From Babylonia areolata (lineage: Eukaryota > Mollusca > Gastropoda > Neogastropoda > Buccinidae), in the NCBI RefSeq assembly GCF_041734735.1, contig NC_134900.1:39147954-39211953 (forward strand): a DNA stretch of 64,000 nt, read 5' to 3'. Below the pieces are notes generated by a model. That model did not search any database. It was not told where the DNA came from and saw nothing but the letters and a program-made list of their open reading frames with translations. A program made the translations under genes and the position numbers. Within the stretch, counting starts at the first letter, position 1. Every line of letters starts with the position of its first letter. Positions 12,285 through 23,087 of this stretch are shown one piece after another.

Positions 12285-13258
12285 CTGATATGAATTTGAA
12301 GAGTGATACCCCTGAAAAATTGTTGTCGCTCTTGCAAGAAACATCCAACTGCTTCCTGGACATTCAAAACTGGATGACTCGAAATAAGTTACAATTGAAC
12401 GTGGACAAAACTAAAGCAATGATCATAGGAACTAAACAAAAACTGTCTTCCATCACAATTGACACAATCAAACTTGGCAGTACATCCATCCCTCTTTCCA
12501 CGTCAGTCAGGAACCTCGGTGTTGTACTTGACAATACACTGTCCATGCAAAAATTTATCAGACATGTCAGTCCTGCTACTGTCAACTGCGGCGCATCAGT
12601 GCCGTCCGGAAATATCTGTCCACTGAAGCAACATCTAGACTTGTTTCTCTCATTCTCTCTCGCCTTGACTACTGTAACTCTCTATTGTCTGGTTTGCCTG
12701 CTTCATCCATTCAGTCCCTTCAGCACATACAAAACTCTGCTGCCCGACTCGTCCTCAGAAAGAAAAGATCTGAGCACATCACTCTTCTTTTGCAACATCT
12801 CCACTGGCTCCCTGTCTCACACCGAGTAAAGTACAAGATCAGCACTCTATGTTATAAATGTATTCACAAAACTGCCCCTTCCTATCTCTGTGGCTGCCTT
12901 CACCTCTGCACTCCATCTCGCTCAGTACGATCGGCTTCGGATCCACTCTGTTTATGCATACCCAGATTCAAACACTCGACTGTTGGCCGCCGTTCTTTCT
13001 CTGTCTCTGGACCTTGCGATTGGAATGAACTTCCTCTTTCGCTTCGTCAAATCTCCACTCTCAGCTCTTTCAAGTCTGGCCTTAAAACCCACCTCTTCCC
13101 AAAATAGCCTCCCTTCCCTGCCTCTTCCTTGTCTTCAGTTTCTCCAGTTTTAGAGTTATGCATGCGTGTGAATGACTGGTGCGAAAGCGCTTTGGTTTGT
13201 CTCTGCACAAGATCAGCGCTATATAATTACCATTATTATTATTATTTATTATTATTAA
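12285..13258 (+). mobile_element. 5'-truncated LINE (CR1/L2-like), reverse transcriptase C-terminal part
   Basis: The open frame at 12290-12580 reads like the segment following the reverse transcriptase catalytic core, with NKLQLNVDKTKAMIIG and SVRNLGVVLDNTLSM. The match continues in another frame at about 12580-13107 with QNSAARLVLRKKR, LHWLPVSHRVKYKISTLCYK, SGPCDWNELPLSLR and a terminal FKSGLKTHLF. One frameshift near 12565 separates the halves. The 3' UTR ends in a GCGCTATATAA-type tail and an (ATT)n run at 13228-13258, typical of CR1/L2-group LINEs. The endonuclease and most of the polymerase are missing. The element has the same orientation as the host gene and lies 145 bp after exon 2. 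Confidence 0.9.
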
Positions 13259-13389
13259 TTCCATCCTTGCGCATCACCTCTGTGCTCTCCACTCTCCGCC
13301 CCTCCCCACTAGGCCCGGCCCTTCCCCCAGCCCTCCAACTCCCAGTGTCCCAGTTGGGAGTTTACTGTAGATTCCAGACAAACCCAGTT

Positions 13390-13756
13390 ACTCAAGGAGG
13401 CGCCACTGCGTACGAACGAATCCATATACGCTGCACCTCGTGACGTCCGCTAGGCAGATGCCTGACCAGCTACTAGCATAATTCAACGCCCTAGTCAGGC
13501 GCTGGGTGCATGTACATTTGTGGCCTGTTTAGTGACGATGTCTTCTACAGAAATGTTGCCAGTGGATAACCCTTTTGTTGCCATGGGCTCTTTTTCAATG
13601 CGCCAACCTCGTTTGGTAGTCTTATCCGAATGACTAGACGCACAGTTTGATGTTCCAGTCAAACTCGGGAGAAAAGGTGAGACCGGGATTTGAACCCAGT
13701 CCCTCTTGGACACTGTACTGTCAGTTAAGGGTCTTAACCATTCTGCCAACTACCTC
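13390..13756 (-). mobile_element. tRNA-derived SINE, family A
   Basis: On the minus strand the element starts with a tRNA-like head. Box A TGGCAGAATGG is the complement of 13738-13748, and box B GGTTCAAATCC is the complement of 13686-13696. It ends with a conserved body segment near CTCAAGGAGGCG (about 13392). A second copy of the same family lies at 29746-30146 in the same orientation and is similar throughout. Confidence 0.88.
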
Positions 13757-14550
13757 ACACACAGAGAGAGTTTGGGTGGTATACAATGCCAGTGTGACTA
13801 TACCTGTGCGAAGTTCTGTTCTCTCCATACACACAACATGACAGAAACTCCACAAAGGACACCCCCCGAGGAACACAGGAACACACAATACCTTTCTGCC
13901 CGGTGACCGCCTGATTCTGGCCAACGCCAACACGAAAGCGGACATTTAGTTTTCATACGGTGTGTTACTCCACCACGCCGGTTCGCCAGTGTTTGACTCC
14001 ACGCCGGCTGACGTCCGATGTTTTTGGTTAACGTGTGTCAACAAAATTAATGCGAGCCTGATTCCGTCGATTGCCCGTGTGTATGTATATGTGCGTGTAT
14101 GTGTCCATAATGAACTTTACAAAGTTCAGTTTTACTGATTTTTTTTTATCTTCCAATACCATATTTAGCTTAAAAACAGAAGAAGAAAATTGTTCCCACA
14201 CATTTCAGTAATAGGGATGTTAATCTTCCGGATTAAACCGTATTTCAGAATGGTGAACATACTGCTTCCTTTAGGCCTCCAGATTCACAGGATTTTTCTG
14301 TAGTCACATCTGATTCGTTGCTGGACTTCCGTTTGGTTTTAGTTGTGGTTTAAAGACAGCTTACCATATGACATTCCAGTTCGTGTCCGGCCGCAGTTAA
14401 AAGGAAAGAAATGGAAAATTCGGAGTGGGATACACGAAATGACACAGACAACACTATCAACGTTTTCATAGCATACCATTGTCATTCAGAGGGTACTGAA
14501 TTAATTAACTTGTGAATTTTTACTTGAGTCAACCATGCGATTTGCAACTT
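13757..14550. other. Intronic sequence without recognised features
   Basis: Unremarkable unique sequence of mixed composition in TEX36-like intron 2. No exon-like open frame, RNA gene or repeat was seen. Confidence 0.4.
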
Positions 14551-14733
14551 CTTCATCTGTCAGCCTTCTCTGTAAGGAGCTGCTAGTGGGAATCGTTAGT
14601 CAGGGCTATGTGTAGCTACATTTGTTATCAAGGGGCAGAGTTTCTTCATCTGCCAGTCTTCTCTGTAAGGAGCTGCTAGTGGGAATCGTTAGTCAGGGCT
14701 ATGTGTAGCTACATTTGTTATCAAGGGGCAGAG
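14551..14733. repeat. Tandem duplication of about 92 bp
   Basis: A segment beginning CTTCATCTGTCAGCCTTCTC at 14551 is repeated from 14644 with two or three substitutions. The high identity suggests a recent event, perhaps the founding step of an array. Confidence 0.9.
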
Positions 14734-15340
14734 TGGTAAAGTTAAGGACGAGACAAGAATGGGTTGAAAACTGGACGGATACAAGCTTGAAACTATAAAT
14801 TTGGCTACCGATGACAGTGATAAATGCCGATACAGTGAGCGACCAAGCAGTTGAGGTGAACGGACTGCTGCACTGGTCAGCATGACCACAAACACACACT
14901 GGGATTTTCTGTGTCGCCATTTCTGCCCATCCTACATCCAACCATTCAACCCCCCTCACCCCCCACCACCCACCACTTTTCCCGTTTCCCGTTGGTTGAC
15001 CAGGTGAGTGACGTGAAAGCAGGCTGTTTTCAATGTGTCACACTCCGTGCCGCGGTCAGTCCACAAGGGATGTTGAATCAACCTCCCGTGGTATTTGCCT
15101 TGCTGGACAGGAAATGACGTTGTACTACGTGTTGTGTTGGTCTTTTTTTTTCCCGGAGGTCTTTCTTATAGCTTCAATTGAGGTCTTGTTTTGAGGTAAT
15201 GATATTTGTGGGCTGTTTATGAAGTTAGTGACTCTGTGTGTGGGGAGGGGGGGGGGTCTGGCTATATATATATATATACTTTTTTTTTAATTTGCGCGCG
15301 CGTGTGTGTGTTGCTATTCCATTAATCTCTCTCTCTCTCA
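14734..15340. other. Intronic sequence, nothing coding
   Basis: Mixed unique sequence with small simple runs: a C-rich patch at 14948-14975, (TA)n at 15262-15279 and a short GC/GT run at 15294-15311. No gene signal. Confidence 0.4.
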
Positions 15341-16416
15341 CTGTTGCATGCTATGGACAGGTCTGCTAGGTGTGTACTACATACTGTTACATGCTATGGA
15401 CAGGTCTGCTAGGTGTGTACTACATACTGTTACATGCTATGGACAGGTCTGCTAGGTGTGTACTACATACTGTTACATGCTGTGGTTAGGTCTGCTAGGT
15501 GTGTACTACATACTGTTACATGCTATGGACAGGTCTGCTAGGTGTGTACTACATACTGTTACATGCTGTGGACAGGTCTGCTAGGTGTGTACTACATACT
15601 GTTACATGCTATGGACAGGTCTGCTAGGTGTGTACTACATACTGTTACATGCTGTGGACAGATCTGCTAGGTGTGTACTACATACTGTTATATGCTCTGG
15701 ACAGGTCTGCTAGGTGTGTACTACATACTGTTAAATGCTATGGACAGGTCTGCTAGGTGTGTACTACATACTGTTAAATGCTATGGACAGGTCTGCTAGG
15801 TGTGTACTACATACTGTTACATGCTGTGGACAGGTCTGCTAGGAGTGTACTACATACTGTTACATGCTGTGGACAGGTCTGCTAGGTGTGTACTACATAC
15901 TGTTACATGCTGTGGACAGGTCTGCTAGGAGTGTACTACATACTGTTACATGCTGTGGACAGGTCTGCTAGGTGTGTACTACATACTGTTACATGCTGTG
16001 GTCAGATCTGCTAGGTGTGTACTACATACTGTTACATGCTGTGGACAGATCTGCTAGGTGTGTACTACATACTGTTACATGCTTGGACAGTCTGCTAGGT
16101 GTGTACTACATACTGTTATATGCTGTGGACAGGATCTGCTAGGTGTGTACTACATACTGTTAATGCTGTGGACAGATCTGCTAGGTGTGTACTACATGCT
16201 TTACATGCTTGTGGACAGATCTGCTAGGTGTGTACTACATACTGTTATATGCTGTGGACAGATCTGCTAGGTGTGTACTACATGCTGTTACATGCTGTGG
16301 ACAGATCTGCTAGGTGTGTACTACATACTGTTACATGCTGTGGACAGATCTGCTAGGTGTGTACTACATACTGTTACATGCTGTGGACAGATCTGCTAGG
16401 TGTGTACTACATACCG
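15341..16416. repeat. 43-bp minisatellite, about 25 copies
   Basis: The unit contains GGACAGGTCTGCTAGGTGTG followed by TACTACATACTGTTACATGC; the period is 43 bp (15347, 15390). Left copies are uniform. Copies from about 16070 to 16210 carry single-base indels, and the right-hand half uses GGACAGATCTGC instead of GGACAGGTCTGC. Confidence 0.96.
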
Positions 16417-17229
16417 TTAGCGCAGTTCCGCTTCGTTTCCCGGCTAGGGCAGGACGAACCCCCACCCACCCCCCACACCCCTCAGTCCCATCCCTGGCGG
16501 TCGCCTTAACGGAAAACAGCAGAGGATTGAACAGTTTCTACCTGGTATTGCCGTCACCTGAAACGTGCAGTGACCTGAATGACATGGGACGTGTAGCCGT
16601 GTAGCGATTTATGCATGGCAGACACAGTTAGGGGCACCAGGTGGGAGGGGGGGCGGGGGGTATTCATTGAATTATTCTGTTAATTTGGAAAGCTCCGCCG
16701 GTTATGTTCAGCTCACCCCCCCCCCCCCCCCACCCCCCCTCTCCACTAATACGAAGGAATGTAAACATTTCGTTACTTTCCTTTGCCTCTAGCTCTCTCT
16801 TTTTTATTGTTTATTTTTTTTATATTCTTCCTCATCTTCTTTCCTTCGTCTATGTTAGTTCCTCTGCTCCAGTCTTATCCTTCCTTCCTTCTCCCTCCCT
16901 CTCTCTCCCTCTCTCTCCCTCTCCCTTTCTCTCCCTCTCCCTCTCTCTCTCCCCCCTCTCTCTGTCTCTGTCTTTCTCTCTCTCCCTCCCTCTCTATCCC
17001 TCTCCCTCTCTCTCCCTTTCTCTCTCCCCCCTCTCTTTCTCTCCCCCTCTCTCTCCCTCTCCCTCTCTCTCCCTCCCTCTCCCCCCCCCCTCTCTCTCTC
17101 TCCTCTCCCTCTCTCAACCCCCTCTCTCTTCTTCGAGATTAACAACGAAGAGCTGAAATGAGTACAGAAGGCCATCTTATTTGTTTGTGTAAAATGTGAT
17201 CAGAAATATTTTCAGGAACACATTGACTA
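16417..17229. repeat. Low-complexity region with a pyrimidine tract
   Basis: 16417-16700 is unique sequence, followed by a C run at 16718-16738. A nearly pure C/T tract of (CT)n and (CCCT)n type spans about 16865-17133 on the + strand. Long open frames of S/L/P on one strand and E/R/G on the other are composition artefacts. Confidence 0.85.
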
Positions 17230-19374
17230 CATGTTGAAGACATCATGTTGAAGACATCATGATGAAGACAGCATGTTGAAGACATCATGTTGAAGACATA
17301 ATGTTGAAGATATCATGTTGAAGACATCATGTTGAAGACATCATGCAGAAGACATCATGATGAAGACATCATGTTGAAGACGTCATGCAGAAGACATCGT
17401 GTTGAAGACATCATGTTGAAGACATCGTGCTGAAGACATCATGTTGAAGATATCATGTTGAAGACATCGTGTTGAAGACATCATGTTGAAGACATCGTGT
17501 TGAAGACATCATGTTGAAGACATCGTGTTGAAGACATCATGTTGAAGACATCATGTTGAAGATATCATGCAGAAGACATCATGTTGAAGATATCATGTCG
17601 AAGACATCGTGTTGAAGATATCATGCAGAAGACATCATGCAGAAGACATCATGTTGAAGATATCATGTCGAAGACATCGTGTTGAAGATATCATGCAGAA
17701 GACATCATGCAGAAGACATCATGTTGAAGATATCATGTCGAAGACATCGTGTTGAAGACATCATGCAGAAGACATCATGCAGAAGACATCGTGTTGAAGA
17801 CATCATGATGAAGACATCATGTTGAAGACATCGTGTTGAAGACATTATGCTGAAGACAGCATGTTGAAGACATCATGTTGAAGACAGCATGTTGAAGACA
17901 TCATGTTGAAGACATCATGCAGAAGACATCATGTTGAAGACATAATGTTGAAGATATCATGTTGAAGACATCATGTTGAAGACAGCATGTTGAAGATATC
18001 ATGTTGAAGATATCATGTTGAAGACATCATGCAGAAGACATCGTGTTGAAGATATCATGTTGAAGATATCATGCAGAAGACATCATGTTGAAGATATCAT
18101 GTCGAAGACATCGTGTTGAAGACATCATGTTGAAGACATCGTGCTGAAGACATCATGTTGAAGATATGCAGAAGACATCATGCAGAAGACATCATGTTGA
18201 AGACATCGTGCTGAAGACATCACGATGAAGACATCATGTTGAAGACATCATGCTGAAGACATCATGCAGAAGACATCGTGTTGAAGACATCATGTTGAAG
18301 ACATCGTGCTGAAGACATCATGTTGAAGACATCGTGCTGAAGACATCATGATGAAGACATCATGTTGAAGACATCATGCTGAAGACATCATGTTGAAGAC
18401 ATCGTGTTGAAGACGTCATGCTGAAGACATCATGTTGAAGACATCATGCTAAAGACATCATGCAGAAGACATCATGTTGAAGACATCGTGCTGAAGACAT
18501 CATGATGAAGACATCATGTTGAAGACATCATGCAGAAGACATCATGTTGAAGACATCATGTTGAAGACATCGTGCTGAAGACATCATGATGAAGACATCA
18601 TGTTGAAGACATCATGTTGAAGACATCATGCAGAAGACATCATGTTGAAGACATCGTGCTGAAGACATCATGATGAAGACATCATGTTGAAGACATCATG
18701 CTGAAGACATCATGTTGAAGATATCATGTTGAAGACATCGTGCTGAAGACATCATGTTGAAGATATCATGTTGAAGACATCATGCAGAAGACGTCATGTT
18801 GAAGATATCATGTTGAAGACATCATGCTGAAGACATCATGCAGAAGACGTCATGTTGAAGATATCATGTTGAAGACATCATGTTGAAGACGTCATGCTGA
18901 AGACATCATGTTGAAGACAGCATGTTGAAGACATCGTGTTGAAGATATCATGTTGAAGACATCATGCAGAAGACATCATGCAGAAGACGTCATGTTGAAA
19001 ACGTCATGTTGAAGACATCATGCAGAAGACATCATGTTGAAGACATCATGTTGAAGACATCATGTTGAAGACATCGTGTTGAAGACATCATGTTGAAGAC
19101 AGCATGTTGAAGACATCGTGTTGAAGACATCATGTTGAAGACATCATGTTGAAGACATCGTGTTGAAGACATCATGTTGAAGACATCATGCAGAAGACGT
19201 CATGTTGAAGACATCATGCTGAAGATATCATGTTGAAGACATCATGCAGAAGACATCATGCAGAAGACATCATGCTGAAGACATCATGTTGAAGACATCA
19301 TGCTGAAGACAGCATGTTGAAGACAGCATGTTGAAGACAGCATGTTGAAGACATCATGTTGAAGACATTATGCT
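17230..19374. repeat. 14-bp minisatellite, about 150 copies
   Basis: The unit is GAAGACATCATGTT with point variants such as GATATC for GACATC, ATGCA or ATGCT for ATGTT, and CGTG for CATG. The period is 14 bp. Local runs such as the pair around 17590-17760 are repeated as blocks, showing duplication of several units at a time. The array lies in TEX36-like intron 2. Confidence 0.96.
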
Positions 19375-19416
19375 GGTCTCCACAATATTTTGTGACATGC
19401 TCACTGGTGCCTGTTG

Positions 19417-19521
<105 letters not shown>

Positions 19522-19947
19522 TTCTCAAGGTTGTGTGTGTGTGTGTGTGTGTTCGTCCCATTTGTTTTGGACGTGGATGTGTGAGTGTGGCCATGTTTCA
19601 GCGAGTCATAACGGAGAACACGTCTTTCCAATACCATCTTCCAGTAAGTCTTCTGGTGCAGAAGAAATATCGACATTCTTCACAAGATCGGAGGTTGACA
19701 TGTAAAGCGTGCATTGATTGAGGAAAAAAAGAGAACATGAGGAAAGAAAAAAAGTCAGTCGGAGAATCGAGCTTTAGTTAAATAACATCGTCTTAAACAG
19801 TCTGACAAATCAGTGAAGATACGTAATTCAAAGCTGTTGGGTTTCTGGTTTTCATGATGTGAAATTTGATAGGCCGCAATGTTATGTTTTCTCTAATTTC
19901 ATGATGTGAATCTCCGTGTGTGCTGTGTGTGTATGTATGTGTTTGCG

Positions 19948-19988
<41 letters not shown>

Positions 19989-20027
19989 CGTGCGTGCGTG
20001 TATGTGTGTGCGTGTGTGTTTTTTCAG

Positions 20028-20099
20028 AGCAACAGACATTCTTTTACTAAGCATGACAACCGCGAAACTTTTTTGAACGATGCCATAATCTTCGGAAAG
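20028..20099 (+). CDS. TEX36: TEX36-like exon 3 with the HDNR motif (residues 53-76)
   Basis: This 72-nt, phase 0/0 exon lies between acceptor TTTTTTTCAG (ending 20027) and donor GTAAGA at 20100. It encodes SNRHSFTKHDNRETF followed by LNDAIIFGK. HDNR at residues 61-64 is the signature after which, as I recall, Pfam names the family containing TEX36. The acceptor is preceded by about 80 bp of TG repeat and the donor is followed by more TG. Skipping this exon would keep the frame but delete the signature motif. Confidence 0.82.
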
Positions 20100-20172
20100 G
20101 TAAGATTGTGTGTGTGTTTCTGTTTGTGTGTGTACAGTATGTTTTATTACTTTCTCTTACTTTATTATCTGA

Positions 20173-20215
<43 letters not shown>

Positions 20216-20449
20216 GAATCAGTCTTTATACAATTAACAATATATGCATCGCTGCCACTTGCACTCCTTTTTCAACATTCATAAACACTTCATTTGCCAT
20301 GTTGTGTAGTGCTTAAAATAACGTGAGTCTATATAATATACCATGTCCGTGTTATGGGTGTGTGCATGTGTGTGTGTTGGTGTTCAGTCATGCCTGTTGT
20401 GATTCAGTACACGCCACATACTGAACCCCTAGCTGATGAAACGAATCGT

Positions 20450-21655
20450 TCAGTAGTCGCGGTTAGCAGTTGTGGTGGAGGGAGTCACCTCAAAATGCAT
20501 TCCAGTCAACTCAGGTGTTCCCCAGGGCTCGGTCCTCGGCCCTTGTCTCTTCCTTCTCAGCATGAATGACCTCCCAAATACCACCAAATCTAAAGCCAGA
20601 TTATTTGCAGACGACGCCATGTGCACCAAATAACCAAGAAGGAAGCTGCCCAGCACACACTCCAAGAAGACCTAGTTTCCCTTTCCATCTGGGAGAAACA
20701 GTGGGCCATGCAATTCCACCCGCAAAAGTGCTCCACCTTGAGTGGCAGTAGAAAGAGGAAAAAGATCGCACCAGACTACAAACTCCATGGCCATCGGCTG
20801 GAAAACGTCAACACCACAAAATATCTTGGCGTGAACATCCAGGACGACCTACGCTGGAGAACCCACATCAGTTCTACAACCAACAAAGCCAACAAGACAC
20901 TAGGCTTTCTTCGGCGCAACTTGAAGATAGGAAACAAGAAGACAAAGGAAACTACGTACAAAACCCTTGTTCGACCTGTCCTTGAGTATGCTGCATCTGT
21001 GTGGGACCCCTATACAGCCAGTGACATCCAGACCATCGAAAAGGTCCAGCGCCGAGCAGCAAGATGGGTCACAAACCGACATCGACAGATGTCTGGTGTC
21101 AGCTCCATCCATAGCTTGGAGATGTTTTACAAGTTCCACCATGGTCTCATCTCCATCAACTCAGTCTACCTACAAACACCGTCAGACAGCAGGCTGAGCT
21201 CCAGGAAAAACAACACCTGCAACAACGACATCCCTGCCTGCAGGACGCAGTACAGACAGATGTCTTTCTTCCCCCGTACCATCCCGGAATGGAATACACT
21301 GCCCCAGGAGGTTGTCACAGCCGAGTCGCTGGACTGCTTCAAGTCTAGACTCGCCTCCTGCCTATGACACAACAGAGTAGACTCCACCCCCACCCCCCAC
21401 CCCACCCCCACTGGTAAGTAGTGTCGTAGAAGGCTAGGGCTATGCCGGTCGGGTGTATTCCCGGGGACCGCTACGGTAGCCGGATTGGCCCAGCTGGAGA
21501 TACGAACACACCAGTGGACTGCGCCCCATCTCCCCTATCAGTTAACAGAACATCCCTCAGTAGCCCAGCTAAATTGCGCCCAACAGCAACCTCCCTCAAC
21601 ACGACAGTTATCATCAGCATACTGATGTTGGTCGTTAAGTGGAAGAAGAAGCAAA
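20450..21655 (+). mobile_element. 5'-truncated LINE (Jockey/CR1-like), reverse transcriptase part
   Basis: Near 20500-20620 one frame reads VNSGVPQGSVLGP followed by LFADDA, the reverse transcriptase active-site block with a FADD box. After a frameshift near 20620 the thumb and connection region runs open to a stop at 21365-21367, with NTTKYLGVNIQDDLRWRTHI, RPVLEYAASVWDPY and IEKVQRRAARWV. A probable 3' UTR continues to about 21655 and ends in a GAAGAAGAAGC-type tail. The sequence differs clearly from the LINE at 12285, so it is a separate family. The orientation matches the host gene. Endonuclease and N-terminal regions are absent. Confidence 0.88.
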
Positions 21656-22156
21656 CTGCCGCTACTTTGAACTGCCCGGAAAACCACCAGTATGTAGTTA
21701 ACGCCCTCTTCCGCCTCCTCCCTCCCCCCCCCCCCCACCCCCCCCCCCTATTTTGAGTTGAAAACTGTGCATTGGTTCTCCGACACCAAACTCGCCGGGG
21801 TGGGGGGAGGGGCGGGGGGTGCAGCAATGAAAATTATCGTGAACAAATGACATTTGAATGTGATATTTGTGGTCGTGTTTTTTTTTCTAAGCAATGCAGA
21901 TTTTGATCAAAGAACAGGCCTGCATGAGATGTCGGTATGTCGTTCAAAATGAGAGCATGACGTGAGCCCCATGACGATGACGTGAGCCCCATGACGCTGC
22001 GTGTGGTTCAGCCCCAGCCAGCACTGTGTGGTGAACCTTTGAAAGGGAAGGGAGTGGAAAGAGCTGTCCCACGAGGGGTGAAGTACCCAGTCATTACCCA
22101 CCGCTAACTTTGGGATGAAATTTGTGCAAATTTTGGGTGGGCGTTTACAAAGTATA
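21656..22156. other. Intronic spacer
   Basis: Unique sequence with a C-run block at 21722-21749 and a G-run block at 21798-21820. A short direct repeat at 21958-21993 carries ATGACG, TGACGTGAG and GCCCC motifs. No coding signal. Confidence 0.4.
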
Positions 22157-22348
22157 GTTTACAGTACAGCCATCGAACGGCAGTCCCCAGCCCACCCCCC
22201 AGGGGTTTACAGTACAGCCATCGAACGGCAGTCCCCAGCCCACCCCCCAGAGGTTTACAGTACAGCCATCGAACGGCAGTCCCCAGCCCACCCCCCAGAG
22301 GTTTACAGTACAGCCATCGAACGGCAGTCCCCAGCCCACCCCCCAGGC
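22157..22348. repeat. 48-bp minisatellite, 4 copies
   Basis: Four nearly identical units start GTTTACAGTACAGCCATCGA at 22157, 22205, 22253 and 22301 and end in CACCCCCCAG. The very low divergence suggests a young array. Confidence 0.96.
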
Positions 22349-22371
22349 GAACCAGACGAAGCGGAAGATCC

Positions 22372-22753
22372 TTTGTTTGGCAGACACTGGCCATAAGATG
22401 GGAAATGGAGGGGGAAATGAAACAGGTCACCTGGAGAGCATGACGTCATGTGTTTGGCAGACACTGGCCATAAGATGGGAAATGGAGGGGGAAATGAAAC
22501 AGGTCACCTGGAGAGCATGACGTCATGTGTTTGGCAGACACTGGCCATAAGATGGGAAATGGAGGGGAAATGAAACAGGTCACCTGGAGAGCATGACGTC
22601 ATGTGTTTGGCAGACACTGGCCATAAGATGGGAAATGGAGGGGAAATGAAACAGGTCACCTGGAGAGCATGACGTCATGTGTTTGGCAGACACTGGCCAT
22701 GAGATGGAAAATGGAGGGTAAATGAAACAGGTCACCTGGAGAGCATGACGTCA
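22372..22753. repeat. 76/77-bp tandem repeat, 5 copies, each with a perfect CRE palindrome
   Basis: Units run from TTTGGCAGACACTGGCCATA through AACAGGTCACCTGGAGAGCA to TGACGTCA. The TGACGTCA octamers lie at 22441, 22518, 22594, 22670 and 22746. In the first four copies the flanks extend the palindrome to CATGACGTCATG; the fifth also reads CATGACGTCATG. Each unit also contains CAGGTCACCTG, a near-perfect inverted repeat. Confidence 0.95.
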
Positions 22754-23087
22754 TGAAAGGCCACAGAAGTTGGGGCTGACTTGTGTGAACACAATGACCC
22801 TGCTTCGATGGTCCGTTTGTGTGTGTGTGTCTGTGTTCATGCATGTGTGGGTGTGTGACATGTAAAATTTTGACGTTGAGTGTAATTGCAATGTGCTATC
22901 AGGAAGTATATCAGAATTTGCAAAGATGTTATACACGTTTCAACATACATTTTGCTGGTACATCAATATATATTTCTTTTCCACAATACAAATACTTTTA
23001 TTTTCCCCATTGACACATTGATTAGTAGTAGTCAGCAAATTACGGACCGGGTCAAGATTAACATGCGGAATGTATGTGTTCTTTCGT
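22754..23087. other. Intronic spacer
   Basis: Mixed unique sequence with a short TG run near 22819-22860. Nothing coding was recognised. Confidence 0.4.

Noticed and set aside
13686-13748. A functional tRNA gene on the minus strand (also at 30074-30138)
   Set aside because: Perfect box A and box B are present, but the sequence continues into a conserved SINE body found twice, and a normal acceptor stem pairing is not seen.
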